A stretch of DNA of 64,000 bases from Microcaldota archaeon (GTDB lineage Archaea; Micrarchaeota; Micrarchaeia; Anstonellales; Anstonellaceae), in the NCBI GenBank assembly GCA_026413765.1, contig JAOAKI010000004.1, positions 185,354 through 249,353 of the forward strand, read 5' to 3'. The notes beneath the pieces are model-generated. The model was given only the letters and a program-made list of their open reading frames with translations, ran no database searches and had not been told where the DNA came from. Position numbers and translations under genes: made by a program. Numbering within the stretch: position 1 is the stretch's first letter; each line of letters starts with the position of its first letter. This document shows positions 32,416 through 41,525 of the stretch, piece after piece.

Positions 32416-33294
32416 TCATTTTGAGAGATTCTTTTTTGCCCAGCCATATGCAGCCCTTCCTATACTGTAGGAAAGACCCAGCAGGAAGGCAAAAAAGATG
32501 AAAACTCCTGTTGAGCCGATTATGCGGCGGATGTTTAATAAAGGTAATGGGGCAGGCAGCTGGATATAAAAGAATGTGCCGCTGTCAAGCACTGCTTCAT
32601 ATCTTGCTGCAGGTGGAGGCTTCGGGTAGGCGGAGGCGGCAACTGTGATCTTGTCGCCTGCAGAATACCAACGCTTGTCAGTGGAAATATTTAGGTGGTA
32701 TGACTTCTTGCCCAGCAACGAGTCAATCAAGTTAGTCTGCGAAAAATTCTGCAGCCAGATGTCTTCCCAGCTTCCGCCTTCAACGAATATGCCCTCCTGG
32801 GACTTTGCGATTGTTTCGCCTTCTGCAGACTTCAAAACTGCGCTGACAGTCCATGCCCCTTTCGTCGCATTAGAGGGAAGAAAAACGCATCCAGAATAAA
32901 TCGAATCGTTTGCCTCTCTGTCGCAGCTTTCTGGGCGGCCGTCGTCACTCAAAACAAACGAAATATCATCATTGCCGGTCGGCTCGGTGTTCGGAAAAAC
33001 AAATGCAACAAGGAAGATGAACGGCACCAATATGATGACTGTCATCTTGAGCTGCAATTTTGTAAGCTCAAGGGTTTGCTCCAAATACTTAGAAGAAAGC
33101 TCGCTGTATTCTTTCTCTCTGCGCGATTTGCTGGCCTCTATCATCTTTTTTTGGGTCTCCTGCATTTCTTTCTGCAAAGCAAACAGGCGATTTTTTCCGC
33201 CGACTGTGCGCTGGACAAAATTATTGAACAGCACATAGCCGACCGCAAGAATAAGCAAAAAAGCCCAGTAATTTGACAAATCAAAAAAAACCAT
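32416..33294 (-). CDS. EMC3/DUF106-family membrane insertase-like protein
   Basis: The archaeal DUF106/EMC3 family is related to YidC/Oxa1. One membrane segment at the N-terminus, a charged coiled coil (MQETQKKMIEASKSRREKEYSELSSKYLEQ) around residues 38-75, a second segment about 84-104 and a third near residues 262-282. Between the second and third lies a long external domain of about 150 residues with two cysteine-containing loops, longer than in the usual family members. The neighbours secY and adk are the standard ones. It likely helps insert membrane proteins. Confidence 0.8.
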   Translation of the reverse strand: MVFFDLSNYWAFLLILAVGYVLFNNFVQRTVGGKNRLFALQKEMQETQKKMIEASKSRREKEYSELSSKYLEQTLELTKLQLKMTVIILVPFIFLVAFVFPNTEPTGNDDISFVLSDDGRPESCDREANDSIYSGCVFLPSNATKGAWTVSAVLKSAEGETIAKSQEGIFVEGGSWEDIWLQNFSQTNLIDSLLGKKSYHLNISTDKRWYSAGDKITVAASAYPKPPPAARYEAVLDSGTFFYIQLPAPLPLLNIRRIIGSTGVFIFFAFLLGLSYSIGRAAYGWAKKNLSK

Positions 33295-33306
33295 CCTGCC
33301 GCACCT

Positions 33307-33843
33307 TCAGAGAAGGGAAAGCAGGCGCTGTTGCGCTTCCTGCAGCCTTCCTTGCCTGTTGAAAATCACTATGCACGGGGCGCCAGTAAAGGAAGAGTAA
33401 GACGCAAGGAATGCCTTGTTGAACCAGTCGTGCTCTTCCAGTGACTGAGGAGTTTGTGCATCGCGTGCACGAGTTGGGTCATTTTGCCTCCTTGCGATAA
33501 TTTCATCCACCGGCGCAGAAATAAGCACAAGGAGCTCAACTTTGAGCTTTGAGAGGAGAGAAAACGGCAATCCTGGGAGATAACCTTTTGGGGTTGCAAT
33601 CGAGCAGTGAGTATCCAAGATGACTTTTCCTTTCATTTTTGAAAGCATTCTTCCCACTTGCGCCTGTATTGCCTTTTGCTTTGCAGGGTCCAGCTTCCTG
33701 ATTTGGTCCCTGTTTTCAATCTTGTATTTTTTCTTGGCAATAGAAAACATGATGTCGCCGTAATTGACCAGCTTGTAGTCTTTTGGCACTGCAGAAAGCA
33801 CAGACGACTTGCCTGCGCCCGGCAGACCCATGACAATTATCAT
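33307..33843 (-). CDS. adkA: adenylate kinase (archaeal AdkA type)
   Basis: Converts AMP and ATP to two ADP. P-loop VMGLPGAGKSSVLS, KLVNYGDIMFSIAKK, DTHCSIATPKGYLPGLP, DPTRARDAQTPQSLEEHDWF. Start ATG at 33843 with GGTGAT upstream; upstream alternatives at 33849 and 33852 overlap the secY stop. Lies between secY and the EMC3-like gene. Length about 178 is within the archaeal family range. Confidence 0.92.
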   Translation of the reverse strand: MIIVMGLPGAGKSSVLSAVPKDYKLVNYGDIMFSIAKKKYKIENRDQIRKLDPAKQKAIQAQVGRMLSKMKGKVILDTHCSIATPKGYLPGLPFSLLSKLKVELLVLISAPVDEIIARRQNDPTRARDAQTPQSLEEHDWFNKAFLASYSSFTGAPCIVIFNRQGRLQEAQQRLLSLL

Positions 33844-33848
33844 GCGCA

Positions 33849-35378
33849 TCACCTTTTCCCTAAGATATTGGCTAGGCTAACATACGAGTCAAAAAGCCTT
33901 TGATTTTCAAGGTCCTGATAAAGCCTGTATAGAATCCCAACGGTAAGAAGAATGCCGGTGCCTGTCCCAAGCGCACCAGTCATATCCGCAATTGCTGCAA
34001 GCAAACCCACGAATGCGGATCCTAAAATCACGATATATGGGATGTAGTTGTCAAGAACTTTTTCAACTATGCGCGGGTCCCTGCGGAAACCAGGGATTTG
34101 CAAGCCTGCCTTGTCAAGCTGCTGCGCGACATCCTTTGAGCTCATGTTTGTAGTTTCAACCCAGAATTGCCCGAATATAATGCAAAGGACAACCATGAAG
34201 GAGACATAAACAATGACATGCACCCACTCGGGTATCCCAAAAATTGGCGTTGTGCTATTCAGAATGTGGCTGAAATAGGCGCCATAATCTCCCTGAAGAG
34301 GCCTGTAAATTGGCGAGATGAAGTAAAGAAGGCCGTCATGGAGCTGGTGGTCTGTGCCGACAAATCCGATCAGATGGGCAAGGTTGATGCCTCCTCTGCA
34401 TTTGTTCAGAGTCTGCAAGTTGGGGTCAAATTCGCCGCCAATGCACCAGTGCTTGCCAGCAAGCACTGAAAGCGCAAAAAACTGAAGGTTGAGGATAAGG
34501 GCCGAGGCAAGAATCACCGGAATGTTTGAGACATAAAGAAACTTTATCGGAAAACGGCTGCCTGTTCCGGTTGCTCGGCTAAACGCAAGTGGAATCTCGA
34601 CTTTGATTCCCTCGGCGTAAGAAACAACCAACATGATTGCGACTGTGAAAATTAATGGCAGGAGCGCCATGATGGCGGATGGCAAAGCTTCCGCGCTGCC
34701 CGACGCAAGGTGGGCAATGACTCCTGTTGAAGGGTCGGTAAACAGGACCAGCATCCCTCCGATTATCGCTTGCGAAACTCCGGCTGCAATAAAAAGCGAA
34801 ATGCCGCTGCCGAAGCCATATTTTGACACTACCTCGTCAAGGTAAAGGAGGATCAGTGAGCCCATGGCAATTTGAAAGATGACTAAGAGCGTCGTATAGG
34901 GGGCATAAATCATCTCTTTTCCATCCTCAACAAAGATTCCTTCGCCAAACATTCCAAAAAGTGGGACTAAAGTAAGCCTGGCGAAAATGACAAACAACGC
35001 TGCCTCAAGAAAACAAAGGATAATGGCAAGCAGCTTTTGAGTGGCCTGGAAGGTCCTTTTTTGCTCGGGATCAGAAAGGTCAACCTGGATTATTTTTGCG
35101 CCAGCAAAAAGCTGCAGGAAAATGCTTGCAAGCACAATTGGTCCGATTCCGACTGTGATGAGCGAACCTATTTTTGATGCAGTGATGACCTGCAGAAAAT
35201 CTGCCCTTGCGGCAGATACCTGGACTCCGAGGGCCATGATGTGGTACATGATAAAAAACAGGCACAGCGCAACCGCAGTCCACATCAGCCTTTCAGAAAG
35301 AGTTGGGGGCTTTGAAGGCGTGGATACCTCTGGCAAAAGCTTCAAAATTGGCTTGAGAAAGTCAAGTGAGCTTCCCAT
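33849..35378 (-). CDS. secY: preprotein translocase subunit SecY
   Basis: The channel of the Sec translocon. Ten membrane segments fit; the plug region and LPEVSTPSKPPTLSERLMW start, the motif FGFGSGISLFIAAGVSQ, and PGFRRDPRIVEKVLDNYIPYI near the end are SecY hallmarks. Length 509 is slightly above the usual 430-490 because of a C-containing external loop (KHWCIGGEFDPNLQTLNKC). Exports the many signal-peptide proteins seen in the window. Confidence 0.95.
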   Translation of the reverse strand: MGSSLDFLKPILKLLPEVSTPSKPPTLSERLMWTAVALCLFFIMYHIMALGVQVSAARADFLQVITASKIGSLITVGIGPIVLASIFLQLFAGAKIIQVDLSDPEQKRTFQATQKLLAIILCFLEAALFVIFARLTLVPLFGMFGEGIFVEDGKEMIYAPYTTLLVIFQIAMGSLILLYLDEVVSKYGFGSGISLFIAAGVSQAIIGGMLVLFTDPSTGVIAHLASGSAEALPSAIMALLPLIFTVAIMLVVSYAEGIKVEIPLAFSRATGTGSRFPIKFLYVSNIPVILASALILNLQFFALSVLAGKHWCIGGEFDPNLQTLNKCRGGINLAHLIGFVGTDHQLHDGLLYFISPIYRPLQGDYGAYFSHILNSTTPIFGIPEWVHVIVYVSFMVVLCIIFGQFWVETTNMSSKDVAQQLDKAGLQIPGFRRDPRIVEKVLDNYIPYIVILGSAFVGLLAAIADMTGALGTGTGILLTVGILYRLYQDLENQRLFDSYVSLANILGKR

Positions 35379-35417
35379 AGGTTCTCAACCTTGAATCACT
35401 ATGAACAAATATATAAG

Positions 35418-35858
35418 TTAGGTTGCAGCAGAGCCTTCTTGCATTAATTCTGCAACGCCGCCTGCTTTCTGTATTTTTTCTTTTGCGCCTTTTGAGAATG
35501 CGGCTGCCTTGACATGCACAGGAAAAGACAGCGTGCCCGTCCCTAGAATTTTCCCAGAAAACTCAAAATAAAGCATGTCTTGCCTTTTTTGAATTTTTCC
35601 TCTTTGCGCCATCTGTTCTATTTCGTACAAGTTCATCGAAGGGAGCCGCGCGGGGCGGTTGTGATTCACAAAGCCAAATCTGCTTCCATGCTCCATCCAG
35701 TCTCTCTCATATACAGTCACGTATGAGAACCTGTGCTTGTGCATGCCTGCTCTTCCCCATCCTCCTTTGTTGCCCTTGCCACGGCGATTTTTCGCATTCC
35801 CTTTGCCGTGAGAGCGGGAGCCTAAAAATTTTCTGCTTCTTTTTCTTTGCCTTGCCAT
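35418..35858 (-). CDS. rpl15: ribosomal protein uL15
   Basis: Archaeal L15: RKFLGSRSHGKGNAKNRRGKGNKGGWGRAGMHKHRF start and the C-terminal fold with GTGTLSFPVHVKAAAFSKGAKEKI. Length 146. It precedes secY as in all archaea. Start MARQRKRSR at 35858. Nothing unusual seen. Confidence 0.95.
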   Translation of the reverse strand: MARQRKRSRKFLGSRSHGKGNAKNRRGKGNKGGWGRAGMHKHRFSYVTVYERDWMEHGSRFGFVNHNRPARLPSMNLYEIEQMAQRGKIQKRQDMLYFEFSGKILGTGTLSFPVHVKAAAFSKGAKEKIQKAGGVAELMQEGSAAT

Positions 35859-35874
35859 ACTACCAACTCGCCAG

Positions 35875-36303
35875 TCAAACCATCCTCAAGAGCAACTGCG
35901 ATATTTGCTGGTTTTTGCCTTTTGGGCCGAATGGGAATGGCTTTTTGCGATGCCCAAAGCCGCCTTTCGGAGGAGAGAGACGAACAAAAGGCTGCACCAT
36001 GCATTCTGAAAGGGTTTTGCCACTCTCAAGCTCTTGGGCTATTTTTTCAGCCTCTGCTTGCGAAATGCGCTTGCCGTCTTTGTGCCTTCCTTTCTTTGAA
36101 AGCACATGCACTATTGTGTCTTTTTCAACCTCGCCGAACGAGACGAAGTCTTTGCAGGCAAAAGCCATTCCAGCAAAACTTTGTGTGTTCGGAACGAATG
36201 TGCAAGAGTAGAGGTAGCGCAAGTTCAAGCATTCCAGGCTGTATTTCACTTTAGGTGGAATGGAAAATTTGCCTTTCAGCCTCAAAATCGCCAATACCGA
36301 CAT
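35875..36303 (-). CDS. rpl30: ribosomal protein uL30
   Basis: Archaeal L30: LAILRLKGKFSIPPKVKYSLECLNLRYLYSCTFVPNT. The C-terminal part (RLSPPKGGFGHRKKPFPFG) matches the archaeal version and not eukaryotic L7. Start ATG at 36303 with GGTGGGTTTTG upstream; the longer frame has no site. Length 142 fits. Confidence 0.93.
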   Translation of the reverse strand: MSVLAILRLKGKFSIPPKVKYSLECLNLRYLYSCTFVPNTQSFAGMAFACKDFVSFGEVEKDTIVHVLSKKGRHKDGKRISQAEAEKIAQELESGKTLSECMVQPFVRLSPPKGGFGHRKKPFPFGPKGKNQQISQLLLRMV

Positions 36304-36314
36304 CAAAACCCACC

Positions 36315-36989
36315 TTAGTTGTTCTTTTTGTCCCAATCCTCTTTGAGCCTCATTGTGTTTAGCTGCTCAAGGGCTGCTGCGGTTGCCATTGCCATGTTGT
36401 AGACGTTTCTTGTGCGCCCTCTTGAGAAACTCCAGACATCTTTGACGCCGGCTGCTGCAAGGACTTTCTTGACAACCTCGTTTGCAGCCAGGCCTAATCC
36501 CCGCGGGGCCGGCTTGAGCACTACTTCAACACTGCCCACCTTTCCAACAACCTTGATCGGGATTGAGTGCTTTTGACCGCACCCGCATTCCCAAGAGCCG
36601 CAGCCAAGCGAAACAAAAGTGAAATTCCTTTTGGCGTCTTTCAGCGCCGCCTCGATGGCGGGCTTGACTTCTTCGGATTTCCCTGCTCCAATGCCGAAAT
36701 GGCCGTTTCTGTCCCCAACAAGAACAACCGCCCTGAATTGTGATTTCCTGCCGTTATCCGTCATTCTTTGCGTGCTTGAGACCTCCAATGTCTCTTCCAC
36801 AAGATTTGGGTACAAGAAATCGACAATCTGATACTCAAGTATTTTTTTTCCCATCGCAAAAATCTGCTCAATAGAAGTGATTTGGCCTGCTTTGACCATT
36901 TTGCCTATCTCAGTTTTTGGAACCCATTCTGGCTTCTGCTCTTCTGAATCCGCAGGCTTTTCGATCAAACCGTCTTTTTTTAGCGCCAT
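36315..36989 (-). CDS. rps5: ribosomal protein uS5
   Basis: Archaeal S5: VEETLEVSSTQRMTDNGRKSQFRAVVLVGDRNGHFGIGAGKSEEVKPAIEAAL and the C-terminal GLGLAANEVVKKVLAAAGVKD. Length 224. The start ATG at 36989 follows GGTGAATTG; a TTG just upstream is inside the site. Ahead of uL30 with a 12-base gap. Confidence 0.95.
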   Translation of the reverse strand: MALKKDGLIEKPADSEEQKPEWVPKTEIGKMVKAGQITSIEQIFAMGKKILEYQIVDFLYPNLVEETLEVSSTQRMTDNGRKSQFRAVVLVGDRNGHFGIGAGKSEEVKPAIEAALKDAKRNFTFVSLGCGSWECGCGQKHSIPIKVVGKVGSVEVVLKPAPRGLGLAANEVVKKVLAAAGVKDVWSFSRGRTRNVYNMAMATAAALEQLNTMRLKEDWDKKNN

Positions 36990-37001
36990 CAATTCACCAC
37001 T

Positions 37002-37586
37002 TTAAGAGCTTTGTATTTTTTGTTTCACTGCCTCAAAAACATTGACTATGTTTTCTGGAGGGAGATTATTCTTCAGATAAACTGAGAAAATCTGGCTGTA
37101 TTTTGCTGGATTGGAGGACTTGAGCTGTTGGGCATAGGAGGCAATCGCTTCGCCCCTTATCCTTCCTTCCTCTATCATCTTCTTTTGGTAATTCGTTGCA
37201 AGGCCGGCGTCAATCGCCCCTTGAAGCGCAGCAAAAACAACTGATCCTTTGGAAGGCGTTTGCATGCCAATATCCAAGTTAAATCCACTCACGCCAACTT
37301 TTTTTGCCCTTTTTGCAGCAAGCAAGCCGACAAGATAGGCGGTGGGAGAATTGCAGTGCGGGACCCACCCAAATGAGGAAAGCTCCCTGCTTTGCGCGCA
37401 AGAAAGGACTTTATCGCCCGATGGAGAAAACTCAATGAATTGGACAACGATGCCTTTTGCGCTTTTTCTTACCACCATCCGCGGCAATCCTCCTTTGATG
37501 AGCGCAAGCCTCCTTTTATAATTCGTTAAATTAAGCCTCCTGCGCCTGAATGCGACTTTATAATTTGGCCCTGTTGCTTTTCCCAC
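37002..37586 (-). CDS. rpl18: ribosomal protein uL18
   Basis: Binds 5S rRNA. GKATGPNYKVAFRRRRLNLTNYKRRLALIKGG, KKVGVSGFNLDIGMQTPSKGSVVFAAL and an archaeal C-terminal domain (RGEAIASYAQQLK, PENIVNVFEAVKQKI). The start is a GTG at 37586; GTGAT lies five bases upstream. There is an in-frame GTG also at 37595. Length 194. Confidence 0.92.
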   Translation of the reverse strand: MGKATGPNYKVAFRRRRLNLTNYKRRLALIKGGLPRMVVRKSAKGIVVQFIEFSPSGDKVLSCAQSRELSSFGWVPHCNSPTAYLVGLLAAKRAKKVGVSGFNLDIGMQTPSKGSVVFAALQGAIDAGLATNYQKKMIEEGRIRGEAIASYAQQLKSSNPAKYSQIFSVYLKNNLPPENIVNVFEAVKQKIQSS

Positions 37587-37591
37587 TGCAA

Positions 37592-38044
37592 TCACTTCTC
37601 TTTCAACAGTTTGTTGTCTTTAAGGTAAGCTTCCAACGCTTTGACTCCGCGGAACGCATTCCCTTTGACCATCAAATAAATTTTGCGGGCAATGCTTTTT
37701 TCAATCCTGCCTTGCTGCACAAGCCCGCGCAAATATCTCCTCTGGGCGCGAACCTTAGCAATCCATGCAATTTTTGGATTTTGCCGTGCGCCTTTTGATC
37801 CTTTCTTGGTTCCGATTCCTCTTCGCCTTCCCTTTTTCTTGGCCTCGTGCTGCTTTCTTGCCCGAGCGCGCGAAACCCCGCGAAGCGAAACGCTATAGAT
37901 TGCGCCTTCTGAAATCAATGCCCGTATATCCTCTCGTGTGAGGGCTTCGGATATCTTTGACTGAGCATCAGGCTTGAACCTGACTTTGTTTTCCCCTACT
38001 TGCAACAGTTGCGCTGCAATTCTCCTTATTGTAGTTGTGCCCAT
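37592..38044 (-). CDS. rpl19e: ribosomal protein eL19
   Basis: TTTIRRIAAQLLQVGENKVRFKPDAQ start, GIGTKKGSKGARQNPKIAWIAKVRAQRRYLRGLVQQGRIEKSIARKIYLMVKGNAFRG core; all archaeal/eukaryotic eL19. Start ATG at 38044 with GTGATGTTT upstream, overlapping the previous gene's TGA. Length about 150. Confidence 0.95.
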   Translation of the reverse strand: MGTTTIRRIAAQLLQVGENKVRFKPDAQSKISEALTREDIRALISEGAIYSVSLRGVSRARARKQHEAKKKGRRRGIGTKKGSKGARQNPKIAWIAKVRAQRRYLRGLVQQGRIEKSIARKIYLMVKGNAFRGVKALEAYLKDNKLLKEK

Positions 38045-38049
38045 AAACA

Positions 38050-38445
38050 TCACTCATTGCTGGCTTTGGCAGGCTGCTGCTCTTTTTTCTTTATATTGAC
38101 TGCCTTCGGGTTTACAACTTTCAACCCAAGCTTTGCCGCCATCGACTGTATAGCCGCCCTTTTGATTGCTCCAACTCCTGAAGCAATTCTGACGACAACA
38201 TTAGATACACCGTGCAAATCAGCAGGGGTTTGAACCAAGATTTCGGGCAGTCCTTGCGGATGCCTGTGCTTTATCTCCTTTGGCTGCCCATAGCCTATCG
38301 AAGGCGAAGCCCCCATATATGCAATCTTTTCCCTTTTTTTGTTGTCTATTCCCCTTGGCCTGCGCCATGAAAGGGATATCCTTGACCTTTTCGTTCTGCC
38401 AAAGTTGGGGCGTCTAAACTTCGGGTGCTTTCTTTTTGAAACCAT
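38050..38445 (-). CDS. rpl32e: ribosomal protein eL32
   Basis: KHPKFRRPNFGRTKRSRISLSWRRPRGIDNKKR start, then MGASPSIGYGQPKEIKHRHPQG is the eL32 signature. Start ATG at 38445 (VSKRKHP), in the recurring GTGATGTTTATG arrangement. Length 131. A basic K/E/Q tail ends the protein. Confidence 0.95.
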   Translation of the reverse strand: MVSKRKHPKFRRPNFGRTKRSRISLSWRRPRGIDNKKREKIAYMGASPSIGYGQPKEIKHRHPQGLPEILVQTPADLHGVSNVVVRIASGVGAIKRAAIQSMAAKLGLKVVNPKAVNIKKKEQQPAKASNE

Positions 38446-38450
38446 AAACA

Positions 38451-38933
38451 TCACTCTACAATGTAAAATCCATCCTGGAAGATTCTTGAATCACGCTGCC
38501 TGATGCGTGTTGCGGAACGTAAATTCGCAATTGTTTGGCCCACGTCCTCCTTCGAAGGGCCGGACACAAAGACCTCCTGGCCTTTCACTTCCACCTTTGT
38601 TTGGCCAACTATTTTTGATTTGCGTGGCTGTTTTTCGCCCATAAAATTTTTTATGAATATCTCCTTGCCCTTAACTTCGACAGAGATTGGAAAGTGCGCA
38701 TAGATTATCTTTAGCTTTTTGGTGTATCCTTCGGTCACTCCGGTTATCATGTTTGCAATGTGGGTCTCAATTGTTTTTTGAAGAGTCTTGTCAGCAGCCA
38801 CAGTTATCTCGTTTCCCTTCTGCTCTATTTTGACAGAAGGATGAACAAAGCTTTTTTCGACTGTCCCTTTCGGGCCGCTTATTATGACCTTGTGCCCTTC
38901 AATGCTCAGTTTGACATTCTCTGGAAGCCTCAT
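38451..38933 (-). CDS. rpl6: ribosomal protein uL6
   Basis: Archaeal L6: RLPENVKLSIEGHKVIISGPKGTVEKSF and the second domain ISVEVKGKEIFIKNFMGEKQPRKSKIVG. Start ATG at 38933 with GGTTTGC upstream. Length 160. Between uS8 and eL32 as normal. No irregularity. Confidence 0.95.
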   Translation of the reverse strand: MRLPENVKLSIEGHKVIISGPKGTVEKSFVHPSVKIEQKGNEITVAADKTLQKTIETHIANMITGVTEGYTKKLKIIYAHFPISVEVKGKEIFIKNFMGEKQPRKSKIVGQTKVEVKGQEVFVSGPSKEDVGQTIANLRSATRIRQRDSRIFQDGFYIVE

Positions 38934-38943
38934 GCAAACCAAC

Positions 38944-39330
38944 CTAGTAAACATAGGCTATTAGCCTGCCGCCTATTCCTTTCTGCTTTGCCTCGATATT
39001 AGTCATCAGCCCTTGTGGGGTTGAGACTATGAATAGACCGAAATTTGCGCCTGGGAGATATTTCTGTTCCCATTCTGCCCATTGGGTTTTCTTGACTGCA
39101 AACCTTGGCTTGACAGCGCCGCACTGATTTATTTTTCCAAGCAGCTTTATTCTGAAATATCCGCTCCTGCCATCATCAACGAACTCAAAATCCCCTATGA
39201 AACCCTCCTTTTGAAGGATTTTTAGGGTCTCGCGGACCAGCTTGCTTGGCTTGACCTCGCAAAAAGGCTTGCCTGCCATCTCGTGTGTTTTTATGCTGTT
39301 GAGCGCGTCTGCCAATGGATCATTCGTCAT
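38944..39330 (-). CDS. rps8: ribosomal protein uS8
   Basis: MTNDPLADALNSIKTHEMAGK start and the conserved C-terminal motif STPQGLMTNIEAKQKGIGGRLIAYVY identify archaeal S8. Length 128. Binds helix 21 of 16S rRNA and often regulates its operon. Start ATG at 39330 with GAGGTAATTTT upstream. Confidence 0.95.
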   Translation of the reverse strand: MTNDPLADALNSIKTHEMAGKPFCEVKPSKLVRETLKILQKEGFIGDFEFVDDGRSGYFRIKLLGKINQCGAVKPRFAVKKTQWAEWEQKYLPGANFGLFIVSTPQGLMTNIEAKQKGIGGRLIAYVY

Positions 39331-39339
39331 AAAATTACC

Positions 39340-39513
39340 TCATTGGTATTTCCTAAAACCTATCTCCTCACCGACCTCTCGAAAACACCTTCTGCAGATT
39401 CTCAGGCCATAGGAGCGAATGAGCCCCCTGGCAGAGCCGCAAAACCTGCATTTACGCAATCCTTTGCCTTGCAATTTCAATTCAAACGGAATTTCCTTTT
39501 TCTTCTTTGCCAT
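39340..39513 (-). CDS. rps14: ribosomal protein uS14 (zinc type)
   Basis: A 57-residue protein with the C-x2-C..C-x2-C zinc site: [26 protein letters not shown]. Start MAKKKKEIP at 39513; GAGGGAACGTTT lies upstream. Small-form S14 as in all archaea. It sits between uL5 and uS8. Confidence 0.95.
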   Translation of the reverse strand: MAKKKKEIPFELKLQGKGLRKCRFCGSARGLIRSYGLRICRRCFREVGEEIGFRKYQ

Positions 39514-39523
39514 AAACGTTCCC

Positions 39524-40030
39524 TCACTGGACTGTGACGCCCAGCATCTTTTTTGCAAACTCTATGCCTTCCTGCTTTGTAATGCGGTGGGCCTTGCCAA
39601 TTTTTGAAGAGGCCCTTTTTCTTTTTGCTACTCTGAAGCCTTTCCTCCGCAAAGTAACACACACGTCAAAGCCCAAAATGCCTATTTGAGGGTCATATTT
39701 TGCCCCAGGAAAGTCAATATACTCTGCAATCCCGAATGAGAAATTTCCTTCCTTGTCAAAGCAGCGGCTTGAGAGAGTAAACGACTTTGCCTTAAGAGCT
39801 TTCTTGAGGAACTCGATTGCTTTTTGCCCCCTCAGGGTTGTTTTTGTCCCTATGGGGTCTCCTTTTTTGATCCTGAAGACCGGATTCCTTACTTTTGCCT
39901 TTGTTGGGACTGCTTTGGCTCCGGTAAGCCTTTCGAGAAGGATTTTTGCATTCTCTAGCTCTTGCCCTCCTTTGCCTACGCCTATGTTCAGCGTAACTTT
40001 GTCGATCAAGATTTCTTTCATCTGGTTCAT
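39524..40030 (-). CDS. rpl5: ribosomal protein uL5
   Basis: Archaeal L5: [49 protein letters not shown] and the [15 protein letters not shown] tail. Start ATG (MNQMKEIL) at 40030; GGTGGAGAGAC precedes it. Length 168. The extended frame upstream overlaps eS4's end. Confidence 0.93.
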   Translation of the reverse strand: MNQMKEILIDKVTLNIGVGKGGQELENAKILLERLTGAKAVPTKAKVRNPVFRIKKGDPIGTKTTLRGQKAIEFLKKALKAKSFTLSSRCFDKEGNFSFGIAEYIDFPGAKYDPQIGILGFDVCVTLRRKGFRVAKRKRASSKIGKAHRITKQEGIEFAKKMLGVTVQ

Positions 40031-40044
40031 GTCTCTCCACCACA

Positions 40045-40743
40045 TCAGAACTTATCATCAATCACAAACAAATATTTCAAGAGAGTAATAAACTGCCCAG
40101 AAGGCCCAGAAAGCATCGCTTCAGTTTCATGCGAGCCTGGTCGTTGGATGATTTGCTCAAGCTTTGCAGTCTGCCCTGTATGCCGCCCATGCGTGATGAG
40201 GCAGCGAACTCCTGGCTGAAGCTTCAAATGTGAGACCAATTTGAAATCTGGGACAGACATGACGCATGTATCGCCTCTTTTTATGTTGTTGTCGCCAAGA
40301 AAAGTCCTGCCGTCATGCAAAGCAATTTGTATCTTGCCTTTCTTTATTGTGGTCTTGCCGACAACTTTTAGGTATTTTTGCTTTGATTCTTCCGCAGAAA
40401 TCTCTTTTGGATAAAGGTATCTTCCCGACAGCGACATGCGGTAATATTTCTTTTCAGCAGGAAGATAGACAATATCCATAAGGCCTATCGAAAATTTGAC
40501 GTCTTTGACTTTTTTGCCATCAACCACCAAATTGCCAGAATTGACTATCTTTTTTGCCTCTTTCAAGTTGGATGCAAGGCCAAGAACATCCCTCAGAAAT
40601 GTGCCTGCTGCCACGCTTTCGCCTTTTTTGTGCTTCCCCGGCATTGGAACTAGCGCCCACTTGTATCCTTTCCTCTGCCTTACTCCTGCATATTTGGATG
40701 CACAGATTCTGACAAGGTGATGAGAACCTCCTTTTTTGCTCAT
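40045..40743 (-). CDS. rps4e: ribosomal protein eS4
   Basis: SHHLVRICASKYAGVRQRKGYKWALVPMPGKHKKGES, VDGKKVKDVKFSIGLMDIV, ITHGRHTGQTAKLEQI are eS4 hallmarks (S4 and KOW domains). Length 232. Last base overlap region with uL5's longer frame. Start ATG at 40743 has GTTGATAGT upstream. Confidence 0.95.
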   Translation of the reverse strand: MSKKGGSHHLVRICASKYAGVRQRKGYKWALVPMPGKHKKGESVAAGTFLRDVLGLASNLKEAKKIVNSGNLVVDGKKVKDVKFSIGLMDIVYLPAEKKYYRMSLSGRYLYPKEISAEESKQKYLKVVGKTTIKKGKIQIALHDGRTFLGDNNIKRGDTCVMSVPDFKLVSHLKLQPGVRCLITHGRHTGQTAKLEQIIQRPGSHETEAMLSGPSGQFITLLKYLFVIDDKF

Positions 40744-40747
40744 ACTA

Positions 40748-41116
40748 TCAACTCTGTTTTCCAGCCCTTTGGATCATTTTCAGCCTGTCTTTTGAGAAAT
40801 CCCCTTCTAAAATCATGACATTTGAAGGGTCTATCGGAATCTGCTTTTCGATGCCTTTCGAATTCCTTATGGTTACTCCCTCCACAAATATTTTGAGGGT
40901 AGAAAGGTTAACTTTTGTCACTTTGCCTATGTGGCCTTTTTTCTCGCCACGCATTAGCTTTACTTTATCCCCTTTTCTGACTGGTATGCTTCTTCTTTTG
41001 GTTCCAAGCTTTGCTTTCAGCTCATCGGAAAGATGGGCAGAGACCAGTTTTTTCCTGATGTGCAATGGCGCAAGGAACCTCAGTTTGCGCTGTTTTCTTG
41101 GCTGCTTAGAAACCAT
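40748..41116 (-). CDS. rpl24: ribosomal protein uL24
   Basis: KQRKLRFLAPLHIRKKLVSAHLSDELKAKLG, RSIPVRKGDKVKLMRGEKKGHIGKVTKVNLSTLKIFVEGVTIRNSKG is archaeal L24 with KOW. Start ATG at 41116 (MVSKQPRKQ) in the GTGATGTTTATG context. Length 122. Assembly initiator of the large subunit. Confidence 0.95.
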   Translation of the reverse strand: MVSKQPRKQRKLRFLAPLHIRKKLVSAHLSDELKAKLGTKRRSIPVRKGDKVKLMRGEKKGHIGKVTKVNLSTLKIFVEGVTIRNSKGIEKQIPIDPSNVMILEGDFSKDRLKMIQRAGKQS

Positions 41117-41126
41117 AAACATCACT

Positions 41127-41525
41127 TCAAACCACTGCTGCCGCAATCGCAGCTACTTTTGGGAACCTTAGCGCAACCTCCCTTGCAATTACGCCCTTTA
41201 TCTCGGTTCCGACCGGCAATCCCTGATCGTCGATTATTACGCATGCATTGTCCTCAAATGCTATGCGAACGCCGTTGGGTCTTCTGAATTGCTGCTTTTG
41301 GCGCACAACTACTGCCTTGAGGACTTTTTTCTTCATCGATGCATTTCCTTTTTTGACCGCAACTACAATCACATCACCAACGCCAACTTTGGGATATCTT
41401 GCCTTGCTTGCCTTTGCTCCTTTCACGCCTATTATCTCAACTATCTTTGCACCTGAATTGTCGGTGCACACCAATTGTGTGCCCGTTTGGAGCGCCTTTG
41501 TTATTTTGCTGCCAAGCCCTTTCAT
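41127..41525 (-). CDS. rpl14: ribosomal protein uL14
   Basis: Archaeal L14: ALQTGTQLVCTDNSGAKIVEIIGVKGAK, VGVGDVIVVAVKKGNASMKKKVLKAVVVRQ. Length 132. Start ATG at 41525; it overlaps the uS17 stop by four bases (ATGA-type coupling). Conserved order uS17-uL14-uL24. Nothing unusual. Confidence 0.95.
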   Translation of the reverse strand: MKGLGSKITKALQTGTQLVCTDNSGAKIVEIIGVKGAKASKARYPKVGVGDVIVVAVKKGNASMKKKVLKAVVVRQKQQFRRPNGVRIAFEDNACVIIDDQGLPVGTEIKGVIAREVALRFPKVAAIAAAVV

